In this document: one piece after another, positions 55,001 to 64,000 of the stretch | Numbering within the stretch: position 1 is the stretch's first letter | Layout: each line of letters starts with the position of its first letter | Assembly: GCA_022695795.1 (NCBI GenBank) | Contig: MU404194.1 | Span: forward strand, 23,511-87,510 | Source: Biscogniauxia marginata | Lineage: Eukaryota > Ascomycota > Sordariomycetes > Xylariales > Xylariaceae | Length of the DNA: 64,000 nt | Direction: 5' to 3' | The notes under the pieces: model-generated | The model's input: the letters and a program-made list of their open reading frames with translations, nothing else | What the model was told of the DNA's origin: nothing | The model's database searches: none | Made by a program: the position numbers and the translations under genes

Positions 55001-58000
55001 GATCGCCCCTCTGGGAGCGGCCCCTCCGCCTTCGGGTGCACTTATTCCAGCTGATCTCGTCAAGCATGACGACATCAAGAACCTTGAAGTCATCCTGTCT
55101 CAGCTCCGAGTCAAGATGGAAGCTATTGAGGCTGCAGAGCCCGGGCCGGCATCAGGAGGATTGTCTAAGGACGATTTCGCTGAGATGGAAGAGATGCTTC
55201 GAAACGGATTATCTAAAGATGATCTCAACGAAATGAATGAATTGATCCGAAACGCTGTGTCGAAAGATGATATAAATGAAGTGGAAGAGCTGATTCGAAA
55301 GGGCATCTCAAAGGAAGACCTCGACAAAGTGGAAGAAGTACTACAAAGGGGAGCTTCCAAGGATGATCTCAAGAAAGTGGAAGAGATGCTTAAAAGCATG
55401 CAGGAGTCAATAGCATTCCGGCCAAGGAGAGAGGGTGAACCCCTGGCTAACCCGGAAGACGGTGCAACTAAGGAAGATGTCATCGCCATCGAGACGATTC
55501 TCCGGAATACGAAAGCACAAATAGACGACCTAGTTGAGGGTGAACAAGCGGTTCGGAAGGATCATGTTGATGCAATTGAAGCCCTGGTCCTCGAGGCTAA
55601 GGAGTCCCTAGGGTCCGTCGCTAGTCAGCTAGAAACCATGACTCGCAAAGAGGACCTTGTTCGTATCGAATCTCTCGTTACTCAAGTCACCACAACCCTT
55701 GACGAGGTAAAGGAACGAGCCGACAGGTCCCTAGATGACCCGGAGAAGGTCACTAAGACGGACGTCGATGCAGTCGAAGCAGCCGTTTTGGACCTCAAGT
55801 CTGTTGTTGACCAGGTGGTCAAGTCCGAGATCGCCGCTCTTCCTTCCAAGGACGACATCAAAATCATTGAGGACATCGTCAAAGAACTGAAAGAAGGCAT
55901 CGCAACGGAGACCGAAAACCACTCAAAGGCTATTGTAGAACGACAGACGGAGAACGTAGGCATTAGCGAACGAATCGCTGATATCAGAGTTTTCTTGCAA
56001 GAATTTCAGGGCACCGTCAAATCTGACATTGCTTTCGCTTCTTCCAAAGACGATCTCAAGAATTTAGAAGACATGGTCAAGGAAATTAAAGAAAGTCTCG
56101 CGATGGAGGTAGAGAATAACTCCAAGGCAATTGTGGAACGACACACCGAGAATGTCGGAATCAGTGAACGAGTGACCGAAGTCACAGCTTTCTTACACGA
56201 ATTCCAGGGCATGGTCAAGGAGAGGCTCGAAGCCGGCGGGAATGGTGTCGAGGCTCTTGCTAAACTTCTTGAGAACCTCGGCGAGACTGTTGGTCAGAAT
56301 GCCACTGTTGGTAACGATGTGAAGGAGATGTTCGGCATTATGAAGTCGGAATTCGAGGAGTCCAAGGCCACTCTAGCAGGCGCAAAGCTCAACACCGATG
56401 AGAAGCTCAACGAAACGACCGAAGTATTAGCCACGAAGCTCGACGAGAAAATTAGTGAGCTCGTGACGAAGTATGAAGAATTCCAACTAGTCATAGAGGA
56501 CAGGGCGAAAGCTGGAGAAGCAAGAGATGAGAAGATGGAAGCTGAAATGGTCGGCAACAAGGCTATCGCAGAAGAACTGAAAGTTCTCGTTGACACCCTT
56601 GGCTCAACTGTCACCGACTCCTTAGAGAAGATGGAAGAAGCCTCCAAGACAGTGTTTGAAAGGGTCGAGTTTCTCTATGGGAAATCCGAGGATAACCACG
56701 CAGACGGGAAGGTCGAGCACCAGATGACTCGTGACCAAGTCAAAGAGGCCATGAGTGTGTTCGAAGGCCTACAAGGTCGCGTTTCTGAAATCCAACCGAA
56801 GATCTTAGAGTCGGTCCAAGACGTCCTGCTCATCGTGGGGCAACACTACGAACACTCTAAGAATTCTGTCACCGACATTCAGAAGTACATCGAAGATTCC
56901 AAGCCAGAACTCCCACAGCTACCGCCAATTGAGAAGTATGACGATGCAGTAGTGCAATCCAAGCTCGACAAGATAGAAAACGAGGTGCATTACAAGCTAG
57001 ACAGGCTAGTAGAACACACGCACGCTGCTGGCAAGGCATACGCCCAACTGGATACCTTAGATAAGGTACATCAACAAGTTGTGAAGACTGCAGCTGATAT
57101 CTCCGAGTTCCTTTCATCACAGAAGCAGCGTATTGAGAACGAGCATGAGGACCGCGAGAAGATCCTTCAGGAGACAACAATCGCTCTAGAACGTCAAAAG
57201 GCCGAGAAGGAACAAGTAGAGGTCAACTTGACCCACTTGAGAGATGAAGAAGCACAGCTCCGGGAGTCAGTCTCAGCCCTCAAGGCGGAACAAGCGTCTC
57301 TAACTCGTCAGAAGACGAGGCTGACCGCTGATGTCTCATCACTCGAGACTGCCCTTCATCTCCGCCGGGAAGAGCTCCATGCAATGGATATCCGGGCCGA
57401 AGGTTTGGAGCGCAGAATCCTTGAAGGCGTTCTCGATCATTCTCGGGCCCTCCTTATGACCAAGTCTGGTGCTAAGGGACGCGATGCTATGAGCCGCAAG
57501 CGGGTGTCTGCCGTCAGATCTAGCCTAGGCCCAATCGACGCGCCCAATGGTAGCGTGAAGCAGCCGCCGAAATCCCGCAACGCAGTCAACATGGCGGTCG
57601 CTGGCAACAGAGCCAGTCTCATCCCGCCAAACCAGGCCAGCGCCAACAGGAGAATCCTGAGTCTAAGCCAGATAACGAACAATGTGCCAACGGGCGGGCT
57701 CAAGCGGAGTCAGAGCGTTCGTACACCGGCCACTGGCGCCCTGCGGAAGAGCAGCTGGGCCCCAGACAGACCAGGTTCTCGCAAAGGCTACGGCGAGCTA
57801 GACAAGGAGAACGTGGACGTGGTCAGGGAAAGCGACGAGGAGGGCCGCTACGACGACTCGGAACCTCACCACGTGCCCGACCTCGAGCACGAGCCGTCTA
57901 CCCCGGTGGAAGGCGACGCGTCCCTAGATGACGAGATCCCGACACCGAGAGACGAGGCGCACGCCGCGGAGGGTGAAGATCACGCGGACGATGCGACCCT

Positions 58001-58148
58001 GAGGCGCTCGAGCCACGGCACCACCGTGATCGCGGACGGTGTTGAGGACGATTCGGAGTTCCGTCGCGAGCTTACCCACGATAGCATGATCTCGGAGAGC
58101 ATCGCCGACACGGATAGCATTACGGGCGAAGGCGAGGTTGTGGCATGA
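52063..58148 (+). CDS. Giant coiled-coil protein with nested internal repeats
   Basis: Two exons, 52063-52145 and 52217-58148, 2004 residues. The ATG at 52063 begins MPSVERETPEQHLRHSHSAS and the 71-bp intron joins IVPM to WDSSDPERAPP. Residues 1-250 are disordered, Ser/Pro-rich. From about 250 the protein is mostly predicted coiled coil. Three repeat systems stand out: degenerate units of the form D-E-V-L-x-A-x-x-E-G-L (53960-54340 and 54740-54972), five tandem 16-residue units starting SKDD (55161-55400), and two tandem 66-residue units (55842-56237). A heptad-rich segment (RQKAEKEQVEVNLTHLRDEE) then leads to a conserved LDHSRALLMTKSGAKGRDAMS block and an acidic tail. Fungal homologues carry the name chromosome segregation ATPase family, but I see no Walker motifs or head domains. 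Function unknown; a scaffold at cytoskeleton, septum or nucleus is a guess. Confidence 0.9.
55161..55400 (+). repeat. Five tandem 48-bp units (16-residue repeat) within the coiled-coil gene
   Basis: Units read LSKDDFAEMEEMLRNG, LSKDDLNEMNELIRNA, VSKDDINEVEELIRKG, ISKEDLDKVEEVLQRG and ASKDDLKKVEEMLKSM. Period is exactly 48 bp. Third positions differ between units, so the array is old and held by selection on protein sequence. Confidence 0.93.
55842..56237 (+). repeat. Two tandem 198-bp units (66-residue repeat) within the coiled-coil gene
   Basis: Both units carry SKDD(I/L), an IEDIVKELKE-type helix, the segment SKAIVER, then TENVGISER and a (V/A)FL-x-EFQG ending. The spacing between copies is exactly 198 bp. 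Confidence 0.92.
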
Positions 58149-59339
58149 GCTAGCCTCAAATCGCTGCAGTAGTAGTATATCTATCTATGTCTGTTTGTCT
58201 TGTCTTGTCTTTGTCTTGTCTATCTATCAATCTTCAACGTCTGTCGGGCTGGTCCTTGCTGGGCGAGTGATCATACCCTTTTTGAGGATGGGATAGGATA
58301 TGGCAGATATCTATTTGCGTGCGCCCTAGCCGCTGTTGTACGAGAGGAAGGAGAGGGAGTTGGTAGGGTAGTGGGTGGTGGTAGTGTGTATAGCTTGATG
58401 GATGAGGATGGATTCTAAATATTACGAAGGGATGGGGCGGGGAATTTCGGTACTCTTGTTGATGAGTATGAAAGACGAGGACAAGGATAAGGACGAGGAC
58501 CGGCTATGGAATGAGTATTTGTTTCGTGGTATATGCTTCCGAGGAGTTTTCTTTGGGCTGCGTTGTCTGTTCGTCGTCGGATGCCGGGGGAGAAAGCAAC
58601 TGGATAGGGGGGTAGGAAGGGGGAAGTGAGCTGGATACGTGGGTTGTCTTCCCTTGGTTCCTTATTATTTTTGTTATCCAAGTTTTTTCCTTATCCTTTT
58701 CTGCTTGATTCCCCTGAATACACTTGCTTTCTTTTTACACCCCGAGGAACGGAGGACCGGAGGACTGGAGGACTGGAGAGGGTAGTTGCTGCTTCTGTTA
58801 TTGTCTGAGAGAATACCACGATGACGATAGCAGGGAAAAGGTCTACAATAGTGAGTAGACTGGGTTAGGTAGCTGGGAGAGGGTTTGTCTTGTCTAGTCT
58901 TGATATGGTACTTATCATGAGAAGTTTTGTAGTTAATTCGTATTGATGATTAACGAGAAATTACACTCTCCTAACAACTATAAACAGATTACTGCCATGT
59001 GCTTATCTTGCGGGTCCCCATGGATTGTGAATGTGATGCATCGTAGTAAATATAATTAATTCATAACTTACACCTAACGTGGAGTTGTTCTTGGTTGTTG
59101 AGGGAGTTCTTCGTACTCGAACATCGAAGGCACTTATCAAACATGGGAACTATCTAGGTTACATGCTTGCCCCCTCCCCCTTTTTTGCAAAGAATAATAC
59201 AACACTTTTTGCAAGTGGGAAGGGGGACAAGGAAGAATAACTTGGCAACTTTGATAGGCAAATTGCGAGTTTTTCCCCCCTCGCCTTGCAAACATAACCG
59301 ACCCCCTTACTATCTCACATCTCATGTGCATATCCATCC
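58149..59339. other. Convergent spacer between the coiled-coil gene and the seryl-tRNA synthetase
   Basis: 3' flanks of two convergent genes. It begins with TCTTGTCTTG-type repeats at about 58192-58222 and holds purine-rich stretches around 58400-58510 and 58740-58790. No supported coding frame. Confidence 0.6.
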
Positions 59340-61220
59340 TCACTTCCGCCGATGCTTCAGCCCGATGCTCTCCCTCCCGTCCATCCACGGCCTCAGGCAC
59401 TCGGGGATGGCGACCTCCATCTCGTTCTCGTCCCAGTGGTTCTCGAGCAGGGCGGCGAGGACGCGGGGCACGGCCATGGCGGTCCCGTTGACGGTCCAGG
59501 GGTACACCATCTTCCCCGGCGTATTCGCGCCGGCACTCGTACCGGCACCGGCAGAGCCAGCTCCAGCCCCCCCCTCGAGGCGCAGCCGCGTGCCCAGCCG
59601 GCGCGTCTGGTAGTCGGCGCAGACGCTCGCGCTGGTGACCTCGCCCCAGCCGTGGTTCTTGGCGCGGCGGCTCGGGAAGTAGACCTCGACGTCGACCTTG
59701 CGGCGGGCGCTGGCGCCGAGGTCGGCGGCCGGCATCTCGAGGACGCGGGCGCGCAGGCCGAGGCCCCCCAGGATCTCGCACTGGATCGACAGCATCTCGT
59801 CGAGGGCCGCCGCGGCGGCCTCGTCGGAGGGCGTCGTCCACGCGAACATCTCCACCTTGGTGAACTCGTGCACCCGGTACAGGCCCTTGGTGTCGGCGCC
59901 GCGCGCGCCCGCCTCGGCCCGGTAGCACCGCGAGCACCCGACCAGCTTCGACGGGAGCTCGGACCGCTCGAGCACGCTGTTCGCGCGCAGCGCCGCCAGC
60001 GGGATCTCGGCCGTGCCCGCGAGGCTGAGCTCCGGCCGCCCGCGCGCCGCGTCCGCGGCGGACTGCACGAGCGCGTAGATCTGCTGCTCGCCATTTTGGT
60101 CGCGCGGCTGGAAGCCGCAGGCCGATGCGATGTGGCTGTATACGATGCTGGGCGGGGACACGTGTCGCCATCCTTCCTCCTGCTGCTGTTCTTCGCTAGT
60201 GCCGTTACCGTTGTCGTCTTCGACCTGTTGCTGGGGTGGTGATGGTCGTCGTCGTGAGCGCGTCACCACCGACAGCGCGTACTGGATCAGCGCCTGCTCG
60301 AGCTGCGCCCCCTCGCCCACGAGGTAGTACCACCCCCATCCGGAGCTCGTGGCCGCGCCGGCGAAGTCCAGAATGCCGAGCTCGGAGCCGATGTGTACGT
60401 GCGAGCGCCAGACGCGGTCCGAGTCCGAGTCCGGATCATCGTCTGGGACCGGAGAGGAGGGCTCCGGGCACAGGTGCTCGTTGATGTAGCGCAGCACGAC
60501 GGGCTCGTCGCCCCGCGGCGTCATATCCGACGTCAGGTTGGGGATCGCGAGCGCGAGGTCCGACATCTCGGTCGTGAGCCGCGCCTCGTCCTCCTCGATC
60601 GCCGAGAGCGCCTGCTTCACCGCGCGCGCCTCCTCGAGCAGCTGCTCGCGGCTCATAGACCTGACGTCGCCTACCGTCGCCGCCTTGTCCGTCTTAGCAG
60701 CAGCATCGGCAGATGGCAATTTTTCTTCTTGCCGTATCTGTGTCTGCGAACTAGAGCTATTTCCGTCCTCTTCCTCGTCCTCGTGCTGGATCGTCGCCGG
60801 ATTCGCGATGTGGCGGCGCAGGGCGTTGCCGCGCTCGCGCAGCCCGCGGCCTTCGCGTTGGCGGGCTTGCCACTGGGCGAACAGGCCGGCGATGCGCGCG
60901 GGGTACGCCGCCTGCTTCTTGTAGTTCCGCTCGAGGCAGTTCTGCTCGTACAGCGCCACGTTCTGCCGGATGTGCTTGATGTCGATGTTGGGCCGCGGCG
61001 CCGACGAGGGCGCCCGCTGTTGCTGTGCGATGGGAGAGGATGGCTCGGGCTCGGGCTCAGAGGAATTGGAGTTGAAGTTGGCCTTGGAGCTGTGGAAGAG
61101 GCGCGCGTAACTCTTGGCGGCAACATCAGCAGCCGTCGTCCGTATCCGTATCGGCGAAAGCGGCCGCCGCACCAGTCGGCATTGGAGACATATGAACGGC
61201 GGTCGTGGTACCCTCATCAT
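59340..61220 (-). CDS. dia4: Seryl-tRNA synthetase, mitochondrial type
   Basis: Charges mitochondrial tRNA-Ser. Single exon, 626 residues from ATG 61220 (MMRVPRPPFICLQCRLVRRP); the frame extends further upstream only to a TTG. The Arg-rich, acid-poor N-terminus and the RLFHSSKANF segment fit mitochondrial import. The N-terminal tRNA-binding arm begins NIDIKHIRQNVALYEQNC and carries a low-complexity acidic insertion (EDEEEDGNSSSS) near residue 160. Class II catalytic motifs are intact: TAEIPL, motif 2 RCYRAEAGARGADTKGLYRV with HEFTKVEMF, the serine-pocket region SASVCADYQTRR, and motif 3 NGTAMAVPRVLAALLENHW. Another acidic Gly/Gln-rich insertion lies near residue 335. Third positions are very GC-rich, so long antisense frames appear but have no gene features. 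Confidence 0.91.
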   Translation of the reverse strand: MMRVPRPPFICLQCRLVRRPLSPIRIRTTAADVAAKSYARLFHSSKANFNSNSSEPEPEPSSPIAQQQRAPSSAPRPNIDIKHIRQNVALYEQNCLERNYKKQAAYPARIAGLFAQWQARQREGRGLRERGNALRRHIANPATIQHEDEEEDGNSSSSQTQIRQEEKLPSADAAAKTDKAATVGDVRSMSREQLLEEARAVKQALSAIEEDEARLTTEMSDLALAIPNLTSDMTPRGDEPVVLRYINEHLCPEPSSPVPDDDPDSDSDRVWRSHVHIGSELGILDFAGAATSSGWGWYYLVGEGAQLEQALIQYALSVVTRSRRRPSPPQQQVEDDNGNGTSEEQQQEEGWRHVSPPSIVYSHIASACGFQPRDQNGEQQIYALVQSAADAARGRPELSLAGTAEIPLAALRANSVLERSELPSKLVGCSRCYRAEAGARGADTKGLYRVHEFTKVEMFAWTTPSDEAAAAALDEMLSIQCEILGGLGLRARVLEMPAADLGASARRKVDVEVYFPSRRAKNHGWGEVTSASVCADYQTRRLGTRLRLEGGAGAGSAGAGTSAGANTPGKMVYPWTVNGTAMAVPRVLAALLENHWDENEMEVAIPECLRPWMDGRESIGLKHRRK

Positions 61221-61695
61221 GGTGAAAGGAGACCCGGCCTTGGCTGAGCTGATCTGCGTCCCCAATAGCAGCGGTGTATCGGTTTACAGTCGCAAGGAAT
61301 CGTGGCACCTCGCCCTCAAGGCATGTTGTAAGGGAGTTGCAGAAACTGACGATGGTGGGTTGTAATTCTCTCTCTTTTTTTTTTTTAGTTTCTTCTATTT
61401 CTTTTTAGCACCAAGAGCTTTCCCCGCATCTTGCAGGGGTAGCTTTTGATCGGATTGAGCCGCAACATGCCATCCCTCATCACCGTCACCGAAGTTGGTG
61501 TATATCCCCCCTGTATCCATATGGCCGGCCGAGGATGTCGACTTGGATCTAGTGACCAATTGCATCGTCGAAACTCATCATTTAATCACTATTCTATAAT
61601 CATCACGCATTCATTTCGTCCCACCATGACATCTGAAAGGGTATCGTATCTACCAACAACAACAATAATAACAATGCTGCTAGGCTATTCCGTGT
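61221..61695. other. Spacer between ARP10 (3') and the seryl-tRNA synthetase (5')
   Basis: Synthetase promoter and ARP10 3' flank, with a T run at about 61375-61385 and CAA/TAA-rich triplets near 61655. No gene seen. Confidence 0.6.
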
Positions 61696-63488
61696 CTAAA
61701 GTGCTCCCCACACGCCCAACGTGAAGCTGTTAGACTGAGAGGCTTGACTTCTAATCCCTCCCATGCTTTGTCGTTGTGTCATCTTGACGTCCACCTCGTT
61801 AGGGCGGCAAGCCCCATTGACACCGTATTGCATCCACAGGTCTCGGTCTATTGTCGCTAGAACCGGCACCTTCAACTGCGTTGCCATGCTTGCCCCACAC
61901 CAGGGGCCAAGCGAGTCGATTGCCCGGAGAGTCCCCTGGACCGGAGCTTTGTATTTTCGCTCCTTTTTTATTAGTTCATCCACTAAGTCTACGTCAGGGC
62001 CTACGTGCGCCGGGTTGGCGAACAGGCCTGTCCCTTCGCCCTCTGGCGTAGTCGGGACTGGCTGGACCGGTACGGGGACAGGTCCATCGCCCGCCTGCCG
62101 GCTACCATTTCGTTGTAGTTTTGGGTTCGTCCTGTACTGCTCGACTCCCTTGCCCCTGACAGCGTCCCAGCCCCAATCCTGTGCAAGAAGCTTTACTTCG
62201 TCAAAAATACGGCTTCGGATGCCAATGATGTTTGAACACCCGCCGGTAAAAATGATGCGTGACATGCAGACAGCTCGCACGTCCAAGGGCAACTGTAGAA
62301 GAGCTCGGTATACAAGCAGGTGAACGGGAAGTTCATGGTCGTCAAAGCACGATGGTGAGAGCCGAGAATCAAAAAAGGTAGTTTCGCAGGGTTCGGCGAG
62401 CTGCGAGAAGGGGATCTCCAGTATCCTCGGGGGCTGGCAGGAAGTAAGCGTTATCGTCATAGGCGAGTTATCCTCGGCTGGGGGTATTGACTCGGCCTCC
62501 TCTCCCTCGTCCTCGTGCTCGTGGACTGTCGGTAGGCCTTCAGGGGCTTGTTGGTTCGGCTGCTTGGCGCCCTTTTTACACCACAGCATGCGAGTAGCAA
62601 CCTCTTCGCATTCTTCGAAGCTCACCGCGTCCATCCCGAGCTTATCTTCGGTACGCTCTGCTCGTGCTGTAGGTGGTTGTCCCTGGATAACCTGGGACAA
62701 GAATTCAAAGGTCTCTTCGACCAGCAACTTGCCGGCTCTTACTGTCCTCCAGCTACGCACTTCCCGGTATTCATAGACAGCCGTGACGGTTGTTTCATAC
62801 CAGCCAAGATCAACAACCAGGCCGGATCGGGTTCCTGCTGCCATGGTGGCCATAACGGGAGACGATAGTAATGACACTGTCGGGGACTGGAAGCGGAAGA
62901 AGATGGTGTCTAGGGCTGAAGACAGTAGAGGCAGGGGTATTGTCGGAGGTAAAACCAAGGTGAATTTCCTCGGCCTGGTGTCGATGAGGAGATATCTAAG
63001 AGAGAGGGTATCGGTTAGTTTAGCGATTCACGAGACAATATTTTGGGCAGGGTAGCGCACTTGGTAAAAGCATCCCGCAGTTCTCGTTCTAGCTTGTCTG
63101 CAATCAGACCGACATCTTGTCCTCGGGCATCCAGCTGCCACAACTCATGATCGAACCCCCAGGGCTTCCCCGCGGCTCGCTTCCGCCAGTCGTTCTGATA
63201 GTCGGCCTCCCAGGCCCTGAAGTCGCCGGCGCGTGACTGCTGCTCTGGAGTAAACGACGCGATCTTCTTAGGAGCGGCGTCGCCCGCAAAGCCAATTCGC
63301 AGCTTTCGGGAACCCAGCTCGATAACCACTACGTCATCGTCGGCGCGTAGGCTCGAGGGCGACCCGAAGGAACTGGAAAGAGGCCGGGACGGCGTGTGAG
63401 GAGTGACCGACAGCCCCTGGCCCGACGAATGGCCTCCGGCACGTATGCTGGAAACAGCGCGATGAGGGATGCTGGGATTGGAGGACAT
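61696..63488 (-). CDS. arp10: Actin-related protein ARP10 (dynactin pointed-end ARP11 type)
   Basis: Caps the pointed end of the dynactin Arp1 filament, so it serves dynein-driven movement; in Neurospora the ARP11 gene is ro-7, whose loss gives ropy hyphae. Two exons, 63488-63061 and 62995-61696, 575 residues; the intron joint gives ELRDAFTKYLLIDTRPRKFT. A disordered 45-residue start leads to the actin-fold opening VVIELGSRKLRIGFAGDAAP (phosphate-1 loop). Next come PTVSLLSSPVMATMAAG with GLVVDLGWYETTVTAVYEYR (phosphate-2 loop), SRIIFTGGCSNIIG (adenosine motif) and a C-terminal SLGPWCGASM. Compared with actin the protein has acidic and Pro-rich insertions (EDEGEEAESIPP; PVPVPVQPVP). Catalytic residues are only partly kept, as in other ARP10/11 proteins. 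ARP10 is preferred, but a divergent ARP of other type is possible. Confidence 0.83.
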
Positions 63489-63917
63489 TGTGGTATGTCT
63501 TCGATGTGGGTGTTGTTACGGGGTGATTTCACATGTTGAAAACGAACCAGATTTGATCACAGGATGGTTGAAGGCGTCGTCGAACGGCACTCCGTACTCG
63601 GTAAATGCAATGTAATTAATATCACGTCAAACGGTGCTGATTAGGTAGAAAAAGGGAGGGCAGAGAAACAGAAAAAGGATTGAGAAAGCTCAATTGAGCT
63701 GCTGCAATGCGAGCTTGCTTGCTGCACTAAAACTTTAGGTAACTTCTGCAGGCCCGAAACCCCCACTACAAAACCCCTGTAATTGCATCGTTGCCAGTGG
63801 ATACCAAAACGCCTAAAGTCAATATTGAACTTGACAAAATCATCTATTCTGCAACCTTTAACCGTTGAACTCCAACATGAACAGCTTCTAGCTCTACCTT
63901 TCTTTACGTGGCTGGTT
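63489..63917. other. Upstream region of ARP10
   Basis: Presumed promoter and leader of ARP10; no gene or repeat seen before the G/C tract. Confidence 0.6.
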
Positions 63918-64000
63918 GGGGGGGGGGGCCCGGCCGCCGCGCGGGGGGGGGCGGGGGGGGCCCGGGCGGGGGGGCGGGGGCGGGGGGGGGGGGGGGGGGA
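63918..64000. repeat. G/C-only low-complexity tail at the window end
   Basis: The last 83 bases are almost entirely G runs broken by C, with one terminal A. This matches no known fungal telomere repeat and is likely a sequencing or assembly artefact at a contig end. Confidence 0.75.

Noticed and set aside
59352..61247. Long plus-strand frames (296 and 284 codons) across the seryl-tRNA synthetase
   Set aside because: Shadows caused by GC-rich third positions; the minus strand has intact class II motifs.
1..64000. CRISPR arrays, rRNA, prokaryotic operons, phage or insertion sequences
   Set aside because: No regularly spaced repeats or rRNA-like sequence seen; gene structure is eukaryotic throughout.

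Overview
This window is nuclear DNA of a filamentous ascomycete (Pezizomycotina, most like a Sordariomycete). The grounds are gene structure (many introns of about 45-160 bp with GTAAGT/GTATGT-type donors), gene content (RPC82, ALG2, QCR2, ATP15, MAK10, ARP10, ABP2-type genes, a UstYa-like gene) and long AT-leaning spacers between genes. The species cannot be named from the sequence alone. I recognise nineteen genes; one is cut by the left edge and one looks decayed. I re-derived exon boundaries by reading splice sites, and all joined exons keep frame. I see no rRNA, tRNA, CRISPR array or intact transposon.

Left part (1-18.9 kb): the first 52 codons of a probable metallo-beta-lactamase-fold gene (minus), MRE11 (minus), a TCP11/SOK1-family gene (minus), a 5.2-kb gene-free stretch containing an AT-rich block, then KCS1 (inositol polyphosphate kinase, plus) and ALG2 (N-glycan mannosyltransferase, plus).

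Middle part (19-34 kb), accessory in character: a secreted GH127-like (DUF1680) glycoside hydrolase (minus), a truncated UstYa/DUF3328 homologue that seems to have lost its start codon (plus), a tiny cysteine-rich gene (minus), an MFS sugar porter with seven exons (minus), and long spacers without genes. A secreted hydrolase near a sugar porter suggests scavenging of plant or fungal sugars, which is inference.

Right part (34-64 kb), compact and conserved: an ABP2-type ARS-binding protein (minus), the peroxisomal carrier PMP47/ANT1 (plus), MAK10/NAA35 of the NatC acetyltransferase (minus), ATP15 and QCR2 of oxidative phosphorylation (both minus), RPC82 of RNA polymerase III (plus, divergent from QCR2), the mitochondrial GTP/GDP carrier GGC1 (plus), a 2004-residue coiled-coil protein with several nested internal repeats (plus), a mitochondrial-type seryl-tRNA synthetase (minus) and the dynactin actin-related protein ARP10 (minus). 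Several products act in mitochondria or peroxisomes. The last 83 bases are an almost pure G/C tract that looks like a contig-end artefact.

The points most worth a second look are the repeat architecture of the coiled-coil protein, the decaying UstYa gene, the abrupt GC shift inside the GH127 gene, a stop-free 90-bp intron in the KCS1 catalytic region, the GC-AG intron of QCR2, the 9-base first coding exon of RPC82, and a palindromic TAGGTACCTA-type motif scattered through the spacers.
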